Positions 1-5,905 of a DNA stretch of 18,581 nucleotides are shown here, piece after piece (position 1 is the first letter of the stretch; each line of letters begins with the position of its first letter). Below the pieces are notes generated by a model. That model saw only the letters and a program-made list of their open reading frames with translations. It had not been told where the DNA came from and did not search any database. The stretch covers positions 1 to 18,581 of the forward strand of contig CAZLIC010000084.1 in assembly GCA_964559535.1 (NCBI GenBank), written 5' to 3'. The translations under genes and the position numbers were made by a program. Origin of the DNA: CAZLIC01 sp964559535 (GTDB taxonomy: Bacteria > Pseudomonadota > Alphaproteobacteria > Rhodobacterales > Rhodobacteraceae).

Positions 1-424
1 AGGTCTTCACCTGCTCGGCGCGGTGGTTGGTCAGGCCGTATTGCAGGTTGATCCCTGCCAGCGGCGCGGGCAGCTGCCGCAGGTAGGAGGCCGGTGCGCC
101 GACGATGCTGGCAAGCTGGCCGAAAGCCCAGTGCGTGGGCGCGACCGGCTCATGCGCTTTCGGCAGCATCAGGTGCAAGCGCTCGGGGTTGTCGCGCGCC
201 GCTTCGACGCGGATATCCGCCGTCTGCACCACGCGGCTGCGGCTGCGCTCAGAGCGGCCCTTCACCGATGCCCAGAGATCGTCGAGCGACAGATACCGCT
301 CATCGTCGGGCCGGTTAAACCACTCGGACGACACCCGCCCGTTCCGCTCACCCCGGCTCACATCAACCTTCCAGCCACCCACCCGCGCCGGTGCGACCGG
401 ATCCAGAACTTCCACAACGCCCAT
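1..424 (-). CDS. DUF932 phage/plasmid-like protein, N-terminal part (runs off the window)
   Basis: The minus strand is open from an ATG at 424 to the window edge, giving 141 codons without a stop. It begins MGVVEVLDPVAP and contains a run like YLSLDDLWASVKGRSERS. The start is supported by a GGGAG Shine-Dalgarno about 7 nt upstream. I recognise the pattern of DUF932 / TIGR03299 proteins (usually over 300 aa), which occur on plasmids, integrative elements and phages next to ssb and other replication genes. Their biochemical role is not established. The gene is in the same direction as ssb and the reverse transcriptase, which fits one mobile-element module. No promoter is obvious in the 172 bp upstream; that gap holds only a small CCGG-TTTT-CCGG hairpin. 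The C-terminal half lies outside the window, so the family call rests on the N-terminus. Confidence 0.65.
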   Translation of the reverse strand, partial: MGVVEVLDPVAPARVGGWKVDVSRGERNGRVSSEWFNRPDDERYLSLDDLWASVKGRSERSRSRVVQTADIRVEAARDNPERLHLMLPKAHEPVAPTHWAFGQLASIVGAPASYLRQLPAPLAGINLQYGLTNHRAEQVKT

Positions 425-596
425 CGGCTATCTCCCGCGACGGGCGCCGGGAGCCACTCTCCCAGCCCTCAACCCGTCACCGGAAAACCGGCACTCCTCT
501 TACTCTCAAAGCCCTGCGCCGACGAGTTAACTTCCGCGACGATGTGAATGCACGATCAGTAAAACGCAATCTGGTCCAATAAGAGGAAGAGCAAGT

Positions 597-1892
597 CTAC
601 TTGATCTTCTTAAGTTCCTGGATCTCACGGAGCGCGGCGCGTTCAAACCGCTTGATCTGCTGAGTGATCTTTTCGTCACCACCGAATGCGGAGGCGCTGC
701 GCCGTCCATAGGAAGAAAAATTTCGCACGATCCGAACACCTTCGTCGTCACGCACCTTCAGGTGAGCGAACCGGCGATACAGGCGCTTGGTGTGTGCCTT
801 AGTCGACTTTCCAGATGCAATATTTCGCTCGGCGATCTTGCGGGTCCGACGCATAGCTCTTTTCATCTTGCGCCACTGGCGAGCGAGGGAGCTTTCGCGA
901 ATTGCAGGCCCCGCCTCGTGGAGCGCGAAGCCAAGGTACTGTGCCGCTTTCCCCGCCACGGCGCCCGTGCCCGTAAACTCGGTCCTTTCGGTCTTGTGCG
1001 GAGAGATATCCAGCTTCTCTGCCTTGATGAGATCCATGATCTCTGCTTCGGCTGCTGCGGCGTGAGCAGGGTCGCAGATCACCAAGATGTCGTCCGAATA
1101 GCGGCGATACAGCGCACCGATGCTGTCGCAGAAAGCGCGTGCAGCCTTGTCGAAGTCAATCATGTATAGGTTCGACGCTGCTGCGCTGATGGGGGTGCCC
1201 TGAGGGATGCCTCGCCGATGCCCCTTTGCCAGTTCGGGGTTCGGGTGGAACTTGATGCCATTTGCCTTGAGTTCTTCGACGCTGGCGATCCGGTCCCGGC
1301 CATTCCCCTTGAGCCGGGAGGAGAACGTGGCGTTCGCCTTGAGTTCTTCCATATCGACGTAGTGGAAGGCGGTGATCGCCCGAAATACGCGCATCCAGTG
1401 TTCGGGCAGTGACGTTACGCCCAGCACTGCCTTCACGCGGCGCTTCAGGAGCGTGTGGTCAAGATTGTCGAAGAAGCTGCTGACGTCGAACGCCAAGATT
1501 GTGACGGGAGCATGGGTCTTGGCAAACGCAAGCACTTCCGCCGAGAAATCGTAGTTGCCGCGACCGAGGGCACGATAGGCCAGAACGCTATCGGACAGAC
1601 CTGCGGCGTCATAATGGGCATCCAGCAATTTGTTTATTTCGCTGGCGTAGAACGAAAGTATGCAGGCGTCTCGGTGCGACGCATACTTGATCGGGCGGTC
1701 CTTCGAGGTGATCGTCCGTTTCCCGGTCATCGGGCATTTCTTGTAGCGTTTCTCTGACTTCGTGTAGTGAAGCAGCGGGACAAACGAGTGCTGAATCACG
1801 AAGTTCGGGTCCATTACCTTCCTAGCGAACTTCTCGCCAACGGGCAGATCGAAATGGCGGTAGCCTCTGGACTTAAACCAATCGAGCCGCAT
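597..1892 (-). CDS. drt2: stand-alone reverse transcriptase, probable defence-associated DRT2 (UG2) class
   Basis: This 431-aa protein is an RNA-directed DNA polymerase. The palm motifs are clear: FDVSSFFDNLDH with the first catalytic Asp near residue 136, RGIPQGTPISAAASNLYM at 227-244, YRRYSDDILVI with the catalytic pair at 267-268, a KTE motif near 300 and YLGF near 319. There is no maturase X or endonuclease domain and no intron RNA, so a group II intron is unlikely. The N-terminal pattern (WFK..GY.HFD.PV, then YASHRDACI..FY and AYR), the size, the absence of a partner gene and the structured upstream leader all resemble antiviral DRT2 proteins. That class call is from memory of the family, not a search. 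The start has a strong AAGGAGG 4 nt upstream and ends a 355-nt non-coding leader. It lies between plasmid-type genes (ssb upstream, DUF932 downstream), as expected for defence cargo. Other unknown-group (UG) reverse transcriptases remain possible. Confidence 0.9.
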   Translation of the reverse strand: MRLDWFKSRGYRHFDLPVGEKFARKVMDPNFVIQHSFVPLLHYTKSEKRYKKCPMTGKRTITSKDRPIKYASHRDACILSFYASEINKLLDAHYDAAGLSDSVLAYRALGRGNYDFSAEVLAFAKTHAPVTILAFDVSSFFDNLDHTLLKRRVKAVLGVTSLPEHWMRVFRAITAFHYVDMEELKANATFSSRLKGNGRDRIASVEELKANGIKFHPNPELAKGHRRGIPQGTPISAAASNLYMIDFDKAARAFCDSIGALYRRYSDDILVICDPAHAAAAEAEIMDLIKAEKLDISPHKTERTEFTGTGAVAGKAAQYLGFALHEAGPAIRESSLARQWRKMKRAMRRTRKIAERNIASGKSTKAHTKRLYRRFAHLKVRDDEGVRIVRNFSSYGRRSASAFGGDEKITQQIKRFERAALREIQELKKIK

Positions 1893-1896
1893 TCAG

Positions 1897-1920
1897 CCTC
1901 CTTATCGCAGAGTTCGGAGG
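1897..1920 (-). promoter_or_regulatory. Shine-Dalgarno of the reverse transcriptase paired with an upstream CCTCC
   Basis: The ribosome-binding site AAGGAGG (GGAGG core at 1897-1901) lies 4 nt before the ATG at 1892. A perfectly complementary CCTCC lies 14 nt further upstream (1916-1920). The two could form a 5-bp all-GC-type hairpin that hides the ribosome-binding site. This would keep reverse transcriptase translation low or tie it to the fold of the leader RNA. The complementarity is seen directly; a regulatory role is inference. Confidence 0.35.
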
Positions 1921-1924
1921 ACTG

Positions 1925-2250
1925 GCCCTGACCCTGGGCTCCGGTTTTTAGGCCGGGCGTCCCCCGAACGCACGCCACCTTCTGTCAGCGCATACGTTCA
2001 GCGTCTCACTTCCGAACGCCTCGCAGACACGGGTCTCAAAACGCGAGGTGGTATAATGTAACCGTGGAGGTCCGAGCTATGCTCAGTGTCTCATTCCGTC
2101 TGGCTCTGGTCGCAGAGATGCTGTTCGGCATCGTGCTGCCAGGTCACCATAAAGAGGTTGACAAGTTCAACGGCCAAACCCGTGAGCCATTTCTCGCGGG
2201 CAGTCACTATTTGGTGAGCAAGTTTCGGCAATTCAAGGTTGCCAAAAGAC
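1925..2250 (-). ncRNA. candidate template ncRNA of the reverse transcriptase
   Basis: The 440 nt between the ssb stop and the reverse transcriptase start have no convincing same-strand gene but are full of hairpins on the minus strand. From 5' to 3' they are: a 9-bp TTTTGGCAA/TTGCCGAAA stem (2223-2247), GTTGA/TCAAC (2157-2171), GGCA/TGCC (2127-2140), CTCTG/CAGAG (2104-2117), CTGAGC/GCTCGG (2072-2086), a compound CCTCGC/GCGAGG stem with an inner AGAC/GTCT (2019-2048), CGTTC/GAACG (1995-2018), GGCGT/ACGCC (1956-1976) and CCGG/CCGG (1941-1956). DRT2 systems are known to carry such an RNA directly upstream of the reverse transcriptase, with a template part and a structured part. Here the first half has long unpaired stretches and the second half is almost all stems. 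The ends are estimates and no good promoter was found; a weak TAAATT lies near 2251-2256. Confidence 0.5.
2049..2057 (+). promoter_or_regulatory. extended -10 promoter element, antisense to the candidate ncRNA
   Basis: The plus strand reads TG-G-TATAAT, a perfect extended -10 element (TGnTATAAT). No good -35 hexamer sits 16-18 nt upstream, but extended -10 promoters can work without one. Transcription would start near 2064, just before a GGAGG and an ATG at 2079, and would run antisense to the first half of the ncRNA candidate. Confidence 0.4.
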
Positions 2251-2270
2251 AATTTAGCCAACCCCGTTGA
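2079..2270 (+). CDS. possible 63-aa small ORF antisense to the ncRNA candidate
   Basis: This small reading frame begins with ATG at 2079, 8 nt after a GGAGG (2066-2070), and is preceded by the extended -10 element at 2049-2057. It ends at a TGA at 2268-2270. The product starts MLSVSFRLALVAEMLFGIVL, so the N-terminal third is hydrophobic and could be one membrane segment; the rest is basic and polar. I recognise no family. The promoter, ribosome-binding site and start codon are well arranged. However, the frame lies exactly opposite the proposed template region of the reverse transcriptase, so it may be a chance ORF, an antisense regulator, or part of the sequence encoded by cDNA. Confidence 0.25.
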   Translation: MLSVSFRLALVAEMLFGIVLPGHHKEVDKFNGQTREPFLAGSHYLVSKFRQFKVAKRQFSQPR

Positions 2271-2287
2271 TGCCGAGGGTACGAGAA

Positions 2288-2308
2288 CCCGGCGGGTTCC
2301 CCGCCGGG
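2288..2308 (-). terminator. GC-rich inverted repeat after ssb
   Basis: A perfect 7-bp stem CCCGGCG/CGCCGGG with a 7-nt loop lies 25 nt beyond the ssb stop codon. There is no T-run after it on the minus strand, so it is a weak intrinsic-terminator candidate or a transcript-stabilising hairpin. It separates ssb from the ncRNA and reverse transcriptase leader. A second small hairpin (GTTCT/AGAAC, 2326-2339) covers the ssb stop codon itself. Confidence 0.4.
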
Positions 2309-2332
2309 CCCGAGGGGGAGACCCTGTTCTTT

Positions 2333-2737
2333 TCAGAACGGGATCTCGTCGTCGCGGTCGACCAACTCGGGGTTCTCGTTTTCGGCCGACTTCGGGCGGC
2401 TCAGGAAGTCGACCTTCTCGGCGATGATCTCGCAGCCGTAGCGGTCGTTCCCCATGCTGTCGATCCACTTGGTGTAGTGGATGCGGCCGTGGACGAGGAC
2501 CTTCATGCCCTTTTCGCAATGCTCCGCGACCGTCTTGCCGAGACCGTTGAAACAGGTGATGCGGTGCCATTCCGTGTCCATGACCCGGTAGCCGTTCTCG
2601 TCGCGCAGGACGCGACCTTCCGAGAGGCGGGGGCGGGAGGTGGCGAGGCTGAAGTTGGTGATCTTGGTGCCGCCCTGGGTGGTGCGGACTTCGGGGGTCT
2701 GACCGATGTTGCCGGCGAGGATGACGATGTTCTGCAT
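2333..2737 (-). CDS. ssb: single-stranded DNA-binding protein
   Basis: This 134-aa protein binds single-stranded DNA during replication, repair and recombination. It begins MQNIVILAGNIGQTPEVR, shows the OB-fold pattern (TEWHRITCFNGLGKTVAEHC, then GRIHYTKWIDSMGNDRYGCE) and ends in the acidic tip DDEIPF that recruits partner proteins. It is shorter than the usual alphaproteobacterial chromosomal SSB of about 170 aa because the linker is short, which fits a plasmid or element-borne copy. The ATG at 2737 is chosen because the conserved N-terminus starts there and an AAGGAAG lies about 8 nt upstream; the frame stays open further upstream but that extension has no SSB similarity. It is in the same direction as the reverse transcriptase and DUF932. 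An SSB beside a cDNA-making enzyme could be functional or just shared plasmid context. Confidence 0.93.
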   Translation of the reverse strand: MQNIVILAGNIGQTPEVRTTQGGTKITNFSLATSRPRLSEGRVLRDENGYRVMDTEWHRITCFNGLGKTVAEHCEKGMKVLVHGRIHYTKWIDSMGNDRYGCEIIAEKVDFLSRPKSAENENPELVDRDDEIPF

Positions 2738-3159
2738 GGTAAGCTTCCTTCTGTGTCCTGTCTTCGGGACCGTCCCTTCGACAAGACCCGGAAAAAGCCC
2801 GTCGGGTGACGCGTGCACGGTGGACGGAACGGACGCCGGAAACCCCCAGAGGACCGGGGTGGAGCGGGCAGCCCCAAAGGGGCAACACGGCCCGGACTGA
2901 CGCGGGGTTGTGCGCGAGAGGCCGAACGGGATTAGGGGATTGTCAGTCGAAGGGATGGCCCAGGAGACAGCGATGCGCGGGGAGCCCATGTCAGAACCTG
3001 TCACCCGGCCAATCGGGACAGCCTGACCCCCAGTTCAGCACCTCCCTGGCGGCGACGACAAACAACAGCCCGCCACCCCTGCCCCAGCCTTCCGGGAGTT
3101 GCGGCACGCTGCCGCGACAGGCTATTGATACCGCGACATTCAGGACACGGACCGCACCA
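2738..3159. other. divergent intergenic region between ssb and the H-NS gene
   Basis: This 422-bp stretch separates ssb (leftwards) from the H-NS gene (rightwards). Open frames exist on both strands but none shows a recognisable protein or a good ribosome-binding site, so I call no gene. It should hold the promoters of both genes. Only the H-NS side shows a promoter-like pair that I can point to (3099-3128). Confidence 0.6.
3099..3128 (+). promoter_or_regulatory. candidate promoter of the H-NS gene with an internal palindrome
   Basis: TTGCGG at 3099-3104 and TATTGA at 3123-3128 are separated by 18 nt and lie upstream of the ATG at 3160. Between them is a perfect inverted repeat GCGGCA-CGC-TGCCGC (3101-3115), placed where a repressor would block RNA polymerase. 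Both hexamers deviate from consensus. Confidence 0.35.
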
Positions 3160-3480
3160 ATGGCTGACCACGATCTCGAGGCACTGTCGCTCGGCGAGCT
3201 GAAGAAAATGCAGAAGGACGTCGCCAAAGCGATTGCCACTTTCGAGGATCGACAGAAGTCGGAAGCCCGCGCCAAGGTGGAAGCTCTCGCCCGGGATCTG
3301 GGTTACTCCCTGGCCGAACTCGTCGGCACCGAGACGAAAACCTCCCGAGCGCCTGCCGCGCCGAAATACCGGCACCCTGAGAACCCGGCACTCACCTGGT
3401 CCGGTCGCGGTCGCAAACCGCAGTGGTTTGTGGAAGCGTTGGAGGCGGGGAAAACTGCAAGCGACCTGGCCATAAGCTGA
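3160..3480 (+). CDS. H-NS family nucleoid-associated protein (HvrA-like)
   Basis: This 106-aa protein is an H-NS-type DNA-binding protein that silences or tunes genes, often AT-rich or horizontally acquired ones. The N-terminal half (ALSLGELKKMQKDVAKAI and onward) is a helical oligomerisation segment. The C-terminal half has the DNA-binding core YRHPENPALTWSGRGRKPQW, with the TWSGRGRKP hallmark of this family, followed by FVEALEAGKTASDLAI. The length matches the alphaproteobacterial family. The ATG at 3160 is chosen because the conserved helix starts there; only a weak AGGA lies upstream. The stop is 36 bp from an insertion-sequence fragment, so the last residue or two may have been altered by past insertion. 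It diverges from ssb and lies beside a likely defence gene, where it could silence neighbouring accessory genes. Confidence 0.9.
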   Translation: MADHDLEALSLGELKKMQKDVAKAIATFEDRQKSEARAKVEALARDLGYSLAELVGTETKTSRAPAAPKYRHPENPALTWSGRGRKPQWFVEALEAGKTASDLAIS

Positions 3481-3516
3481 TGCTGCTCTTCCTCCAATGC
3501 TTTGTGTTCAGCATTA

Positions 3517-3726
3517 GGCTCGCTGGCCGCCTGCGCCTCCCTCACGATCTTCCCATGCTCGCTGATCACGCAGATCGCGGTCTTCTCCAGCGACACGTCC
3601 AGTCCGACAAACAGTCTCATCCCGCAGTCCTCCCTTTGGATCCAATACGGGAATGGCGCCAGCTTACCCTCGACTTTGCAACGGTAACGGGCGGGTCGCG
3701 ACGCAGGCCCCGTTACGGCATCTCAT
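3517..3726 (-). mobile_element. truncated left end of an IS1111-group (IS110 family) element
   Basis: On the minus strand this is nearly identical to 13848-14058. It has the left end starting TGAGATGCCGTAACGGGGC, the GGGAGG ribosome-binding site, and the first 35 codons of the same transposase (MRLFVGLDVSLEKTAICVIS and onward, from the ATG at 3620). Similarity ends abruptly at 3517. A few base differences in the leader (for example ATGAGA against ATGAGG at the start) show this is a separate, older copy. The right side abuts the IS5-family element so closely that the outer part of the IS5 terminal repeat is missing. Confidence 0.85.
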
Positions 3727-3732
3727 TGAACC

Positions 3733-4505
3733 TCAAAGCCAGAACATGACGGTGGCGGCGAGGGCGACAGCGGATAGGAAGGTTTTGGCGGATCTGTCAT
3801 AACGGGTTGCGACCCTGCGCCAGTCTTTCAGGCGACCGAACATGATCTCTATGCGATTGCGTCGGCGATAGCGGCGCTTGTCGTAGCGGACAGCTTTTCC
3901 GCGTGACTTCCGGCCGGGAATGCAGGGGCGTATCCCTTTGTCTTTCAACGCATCTCGGAACCAGTCGGCGTCATAACCCCGGTCCGCGATCATCCACTCT
4001 GCAGCAGGCAGACTGCCCAGCAGGGCGGCGGCTCCGGTATAGTCACTGATCTGACCTGCGGTCATGAAGAACTTCAGGGGTCGCCCCTTGGCGTCTGTGA
4101 CGGCATGCAACTTGGTGTTCAACCCGCCCTTTGTGCGCCCGATCAGGCGCCCGCGCTGGTCGTCGGGCCCCCCTTTTTTGCCCGCAGGCTCGAAGCCGTG
4201 CGGTGCGCCTTCAGGTAGGTCGCGTCGATCATGATGATCTTCTGGTCGGTGCCCTCGGAGGCCAGTCCCTCCATCATCCTCGCGAAGACCCCCATGTCAC
4301 CCCACCGCTTCCAACGGTTGTAGAGCGTCTTCGGCGGCCCATACTCACGCGGGGCATCGCACCAACGCAAACCATTGCGATTGATGAATATTATGCCGCT
4401 CAACACGCGCCGATCATCGACACGTGGCTTGCCATGGCTCTTCGGAAAGAACGGTCTCAACCGCTCCATCTGCTCGTCAGTCAGCCAGTAAAGGTTGCTC
4501 ATCAT
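3733..4505 (-). CDS. IS5-family transposase, full product by -1 frameshift
   Basis: This is a DDE transposase that cuts and joins the ends of its own element. The first frame starts at 4505 (or the ATG at 4502) with MSNLYWLTDEQMERLRPFF and runs to a stop at 4143. The second frame runs to the stop at 3733. A -1 shift on A AAA AAG (4179-4173) joins them as RAKKGGPDDQRGRLIGRTKG, giving about 257 aa, normal for the IS427 group. The catalytic residues are visible: first Asp in IIMIDATYLKAH, second in MIADRGYDADWF, and Glu in RRRNRIEIMFGRLKDWRR. No internal stop or deletion is seen. A GGGGG lies just before the start codons. Confidence 0.85.
4143..4505 (-). CDS. IS5-family OrfA (unshifted product)
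   Basis: Without the frameshift the first frame stops at 4143, giving a protein of about 120 aa with the N-terminal helix-turn-helix region and the first catalytic Asp. In related IS427 elements the OrfA product is thought to bind the ends or regulate transposition, but here I only infer that from the frame layout. Confidence 0.6.
   Translation of the reverse strand: MMSNLYWLTDEQMERLRPFFPKSHGKPRVDDRRVLSGIIFINRNGLRWCDAPREYGPPKTLYNRWKRWGDMGVFARMMEGLASEGTDQKIIMIDATYLKAHRTASSLRAKKGGPTTSAGA
4173..4179 (-). other. programmed -1 ribosomal frameshift site
   Basis: The minus strand reads A AAA AAG in the zero frame (GCA AAA AAG), a classic slippery heptamer, followed directly by a G run. Slipping back one base joins OrfA to OrfB exactly within the conserved region between the first and second catalytic Asp. 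Confidence 0.75.
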
Positions 4506-4605
4506 CACCCCCGTCGGTTTGGGAGCTTGAATCACGCAGGCCGGCCAGCCTCAAGCCGATTAATGGGTCCTGACCCTAGCAGTGTCCGGCCGGATCAACG
4601 TCGTT

Positions 4606-4639
4606 TTGGCAGGGCGCGGCTATTCGGACACAATCCGAA
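4606..4639 (+). promoter_or_regulatory. candidate porin promoter with an operator-like palindrome over the -10
   Basis: TTGGCA (4606-4611) and CACAAT (4629-4634) are 17 nt apart, about 90 bp before the porin start. A perfect inverted repeat TTCGGA-cacaa-TCCGAA (4623-4639) covers the -10 hexamer, a position suited to repression. The promoter lies just outside the end of the IS5-family element. Confidence 0.5.
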
Positions 4640-4722
4640 CTTCAGAACAACAGGCAGGACCGGGACCTGAGAGAATTGCGCTCAACCCGGGCTCATGCCT
4701 GCATGCCAATTGGGAGAAATGC

Positions 4723-5895
4723 ATGAAAAATCTGAAAGCGGCACTCTCGGTCCCGGGACTGCTGGTGCTGGCAGCGACGTTCGCGGGCCCGGCTTCGGCC
4801 GAAACCAAGGGGGAGTTGGAAAAACGCGTGAGCGCGCTTGAGGCAAAGCTTGCGGCGGCGCCGGATGCCGCAGCCGTGAAGACGTTTCTGGGCTTCGACG
4901 TGTCAATCTACGGCTATGCACACGGGGCGCTGGTCATCGACGACACCTATGATCTGGGCCTGAATGCGGGCGGGATCGGGGGCGTTCTGCCCACGACCAA
5001 CGAGGATGAGAACTCGCGCCTGCACGCCTACCAGTCCCGTCTCGGGCTGCGCGGCTCGAAAGAAACCGACGCGGGCAAGCTTTCCTTCAACATCGAAGGC
5101 GACTTCTACGGCGGCGGCGGCGGCACCTTCCGGCTGCGCCATGCCTATGGAAGCCTGGGCGGCCTTCTGGTTGGTCAGACCTGGAGCGCCTTCGGTCCGG
5201 TCGAAGGGTCGCCCAGCGGGCAGATCGACTTTGGCGGTCCGGCGGGCAACCCCAGCTGGCGCACGGCGCAGATCCGCTACACCTACAAATTCAGCGACAA
5301 GTTCTCCGGCATCGTCAGCGTGGAAGAAGACAACAAGTCCAGCTATGCCGACCGCGTTGCCCTGGTCGGGGCGTTGCATTGGGTCGACGGAAAAACCGCC
5401 GTCAGGCTGGCAGGTATCTCGCGCAAGCTGGAATGGTCGGGCGGCACCTCGGACGCATGGGGCGTCAATATCGGCGGCAGCGTTGCCCCTTGGGAAGGCG
5501 GCCTGATCCAGGCGAACTTCACCACGGGCAAAGGGATCGCGGGAATCATGCCCTACAGCGGATTCGTCACGGCAACCCCCGGCGCATCAGGGATCTCCGA
5601 TCTTGATTCCAGTGGCGATGCGATTGATACCAAGGCCTTCACGGTCGGAATCAGCCACGCCGTCAACAGCAAGTTCGATGTGGCCGCCACCTACGGGATG
5701 TATGAGTTCGACAACTATGCCGGCGCCTTGGGGACCAGCACGGAAAGCATCGAAACCACGTTCCTGACGGCCAAATACAAGCCGACGGCGAATGTCATGA
5801 TGGGCCTTGAATACATCATTGCCGACAAATCCCTGTTTGACGGAAGTTCGCTGAAGAACAACCGGATTCAGGCTTCGGTTCAGTTCAGCTTCTGA
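4723..5895 (+). CDS. DcaP-like trimeric outer-membrane porin
   Basis: This 390-aa protein has a clear signal peptide (MKNLKAALSVPGLLVLAATF, cleavage after ASA near residue 26). A short coiled-coil segment follows (ETKGELEKRVSALEAKLAA), as in DcaP-type porins, where it helps hold the trimer. The rest alternates short polar and aromatic beta strands (for example DVSIYGYAHGALVIDD and SRLGLRGSKETDAGKL). It ends NNRIQASVQFSF, with the terminal Phe recognised by the outer-membrane assembly machinery. DcaP-family porins pass dicarboxylates and similar small anions; the substrate here is unknown. The ATG at 4723 has GGGAG 7 nt upstream and begins the signal peptide. The gene is convergent with a beta-oxidation operon, so it could bring in that operon's substrate, but no shared control element proves this. 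Confidence 0.85.
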   Translation: MKNLKAALSVPGLLVLAATFAGPASAETKGELEKRVSALEAKLAAAPDAAAVKTFLGFDVSIYGYAHGALVIDDTYDLGLNAGGIGGVLPTTNEDENSRLHAYQSRLGLRGSKETDAGKLSFNIEGDFYGGGGGTFRLRHAYGSLGGLLVGQTWSAFGPVEGSPSGQIDFGGPAGNPSWRTAQIRYTYKFSDKFSGIVSVEEDNKSSYADRVALVGALHWVDGKTAVRLAGISRKLEWSGGTSDAWGVNIGGSVAPWEGGLIQANFTTGKGIAGIMPYSGFVTATPGASGISDLDSSGDAIDTKAFTVGISHAVNSKFDVAATYGMYEFDNYAGALGTSTESIETTFLTAKYKPTANVMMGLEYIIADKSLFDGSSLKNNRIQASVQFSF

Positions 5896-5905
5896 CAATA
5901 CAAGG

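Larger units (their letters stand above)
3724..4576 (-). mobile_element. IS5-family (IS427-group) insertion sequence, one end truncated
   Basis: The element is about 850 bp and carries a two-frame transposase on the minus strand. The transposase-start end is at about 4576, where the outward sequence GGGTCAGGACCCATTAATCGG is typical of this group's terminal inverted repeat. The other end should carry a matching repeat after the transposase stop. Only CATTGAACC remains (3724-3732), and the outer 10-11 bp are replaced by the IS1111-group left end. The element therefore probably cannot move by itself, although its transposase looks intact. Confidence 0.8.

Noticed and set aside
23..547. Plus-strand open frame of 174 codons
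   Set aside because: It lies opposite the DUF932 start, which has a recognisable protein pattern and a good ribosome-binding site on the minus strand.
597..2250. Group II intron or retron
   Set aside because: There is no maturase or endonuclease domain and no intron domain V-like hairpin next to the gene. The leader lacks the paired a1/a2 repeats and msr/msd layout I would expect of a retron. A DRT-type system fits better, but this is judged by eye.
2091..2888. Minus-strand frame of 265 codons overlapping ssb and the leader
   Set aside because: It is out of frame with ssb over the whole ssb gene and shows low-complexity Arg/His/Pro coding there. Only its last part, in the leader, is discussed as a possible cDNA-encoded repeat.
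2738..3159. N-terminal extension of SSB to about 3004, or of the H-NS protein to 2806
   Set aside because: The upstream frames are open, but the residues do not resemble either family, and good family starts exist at 2737 and 3160.
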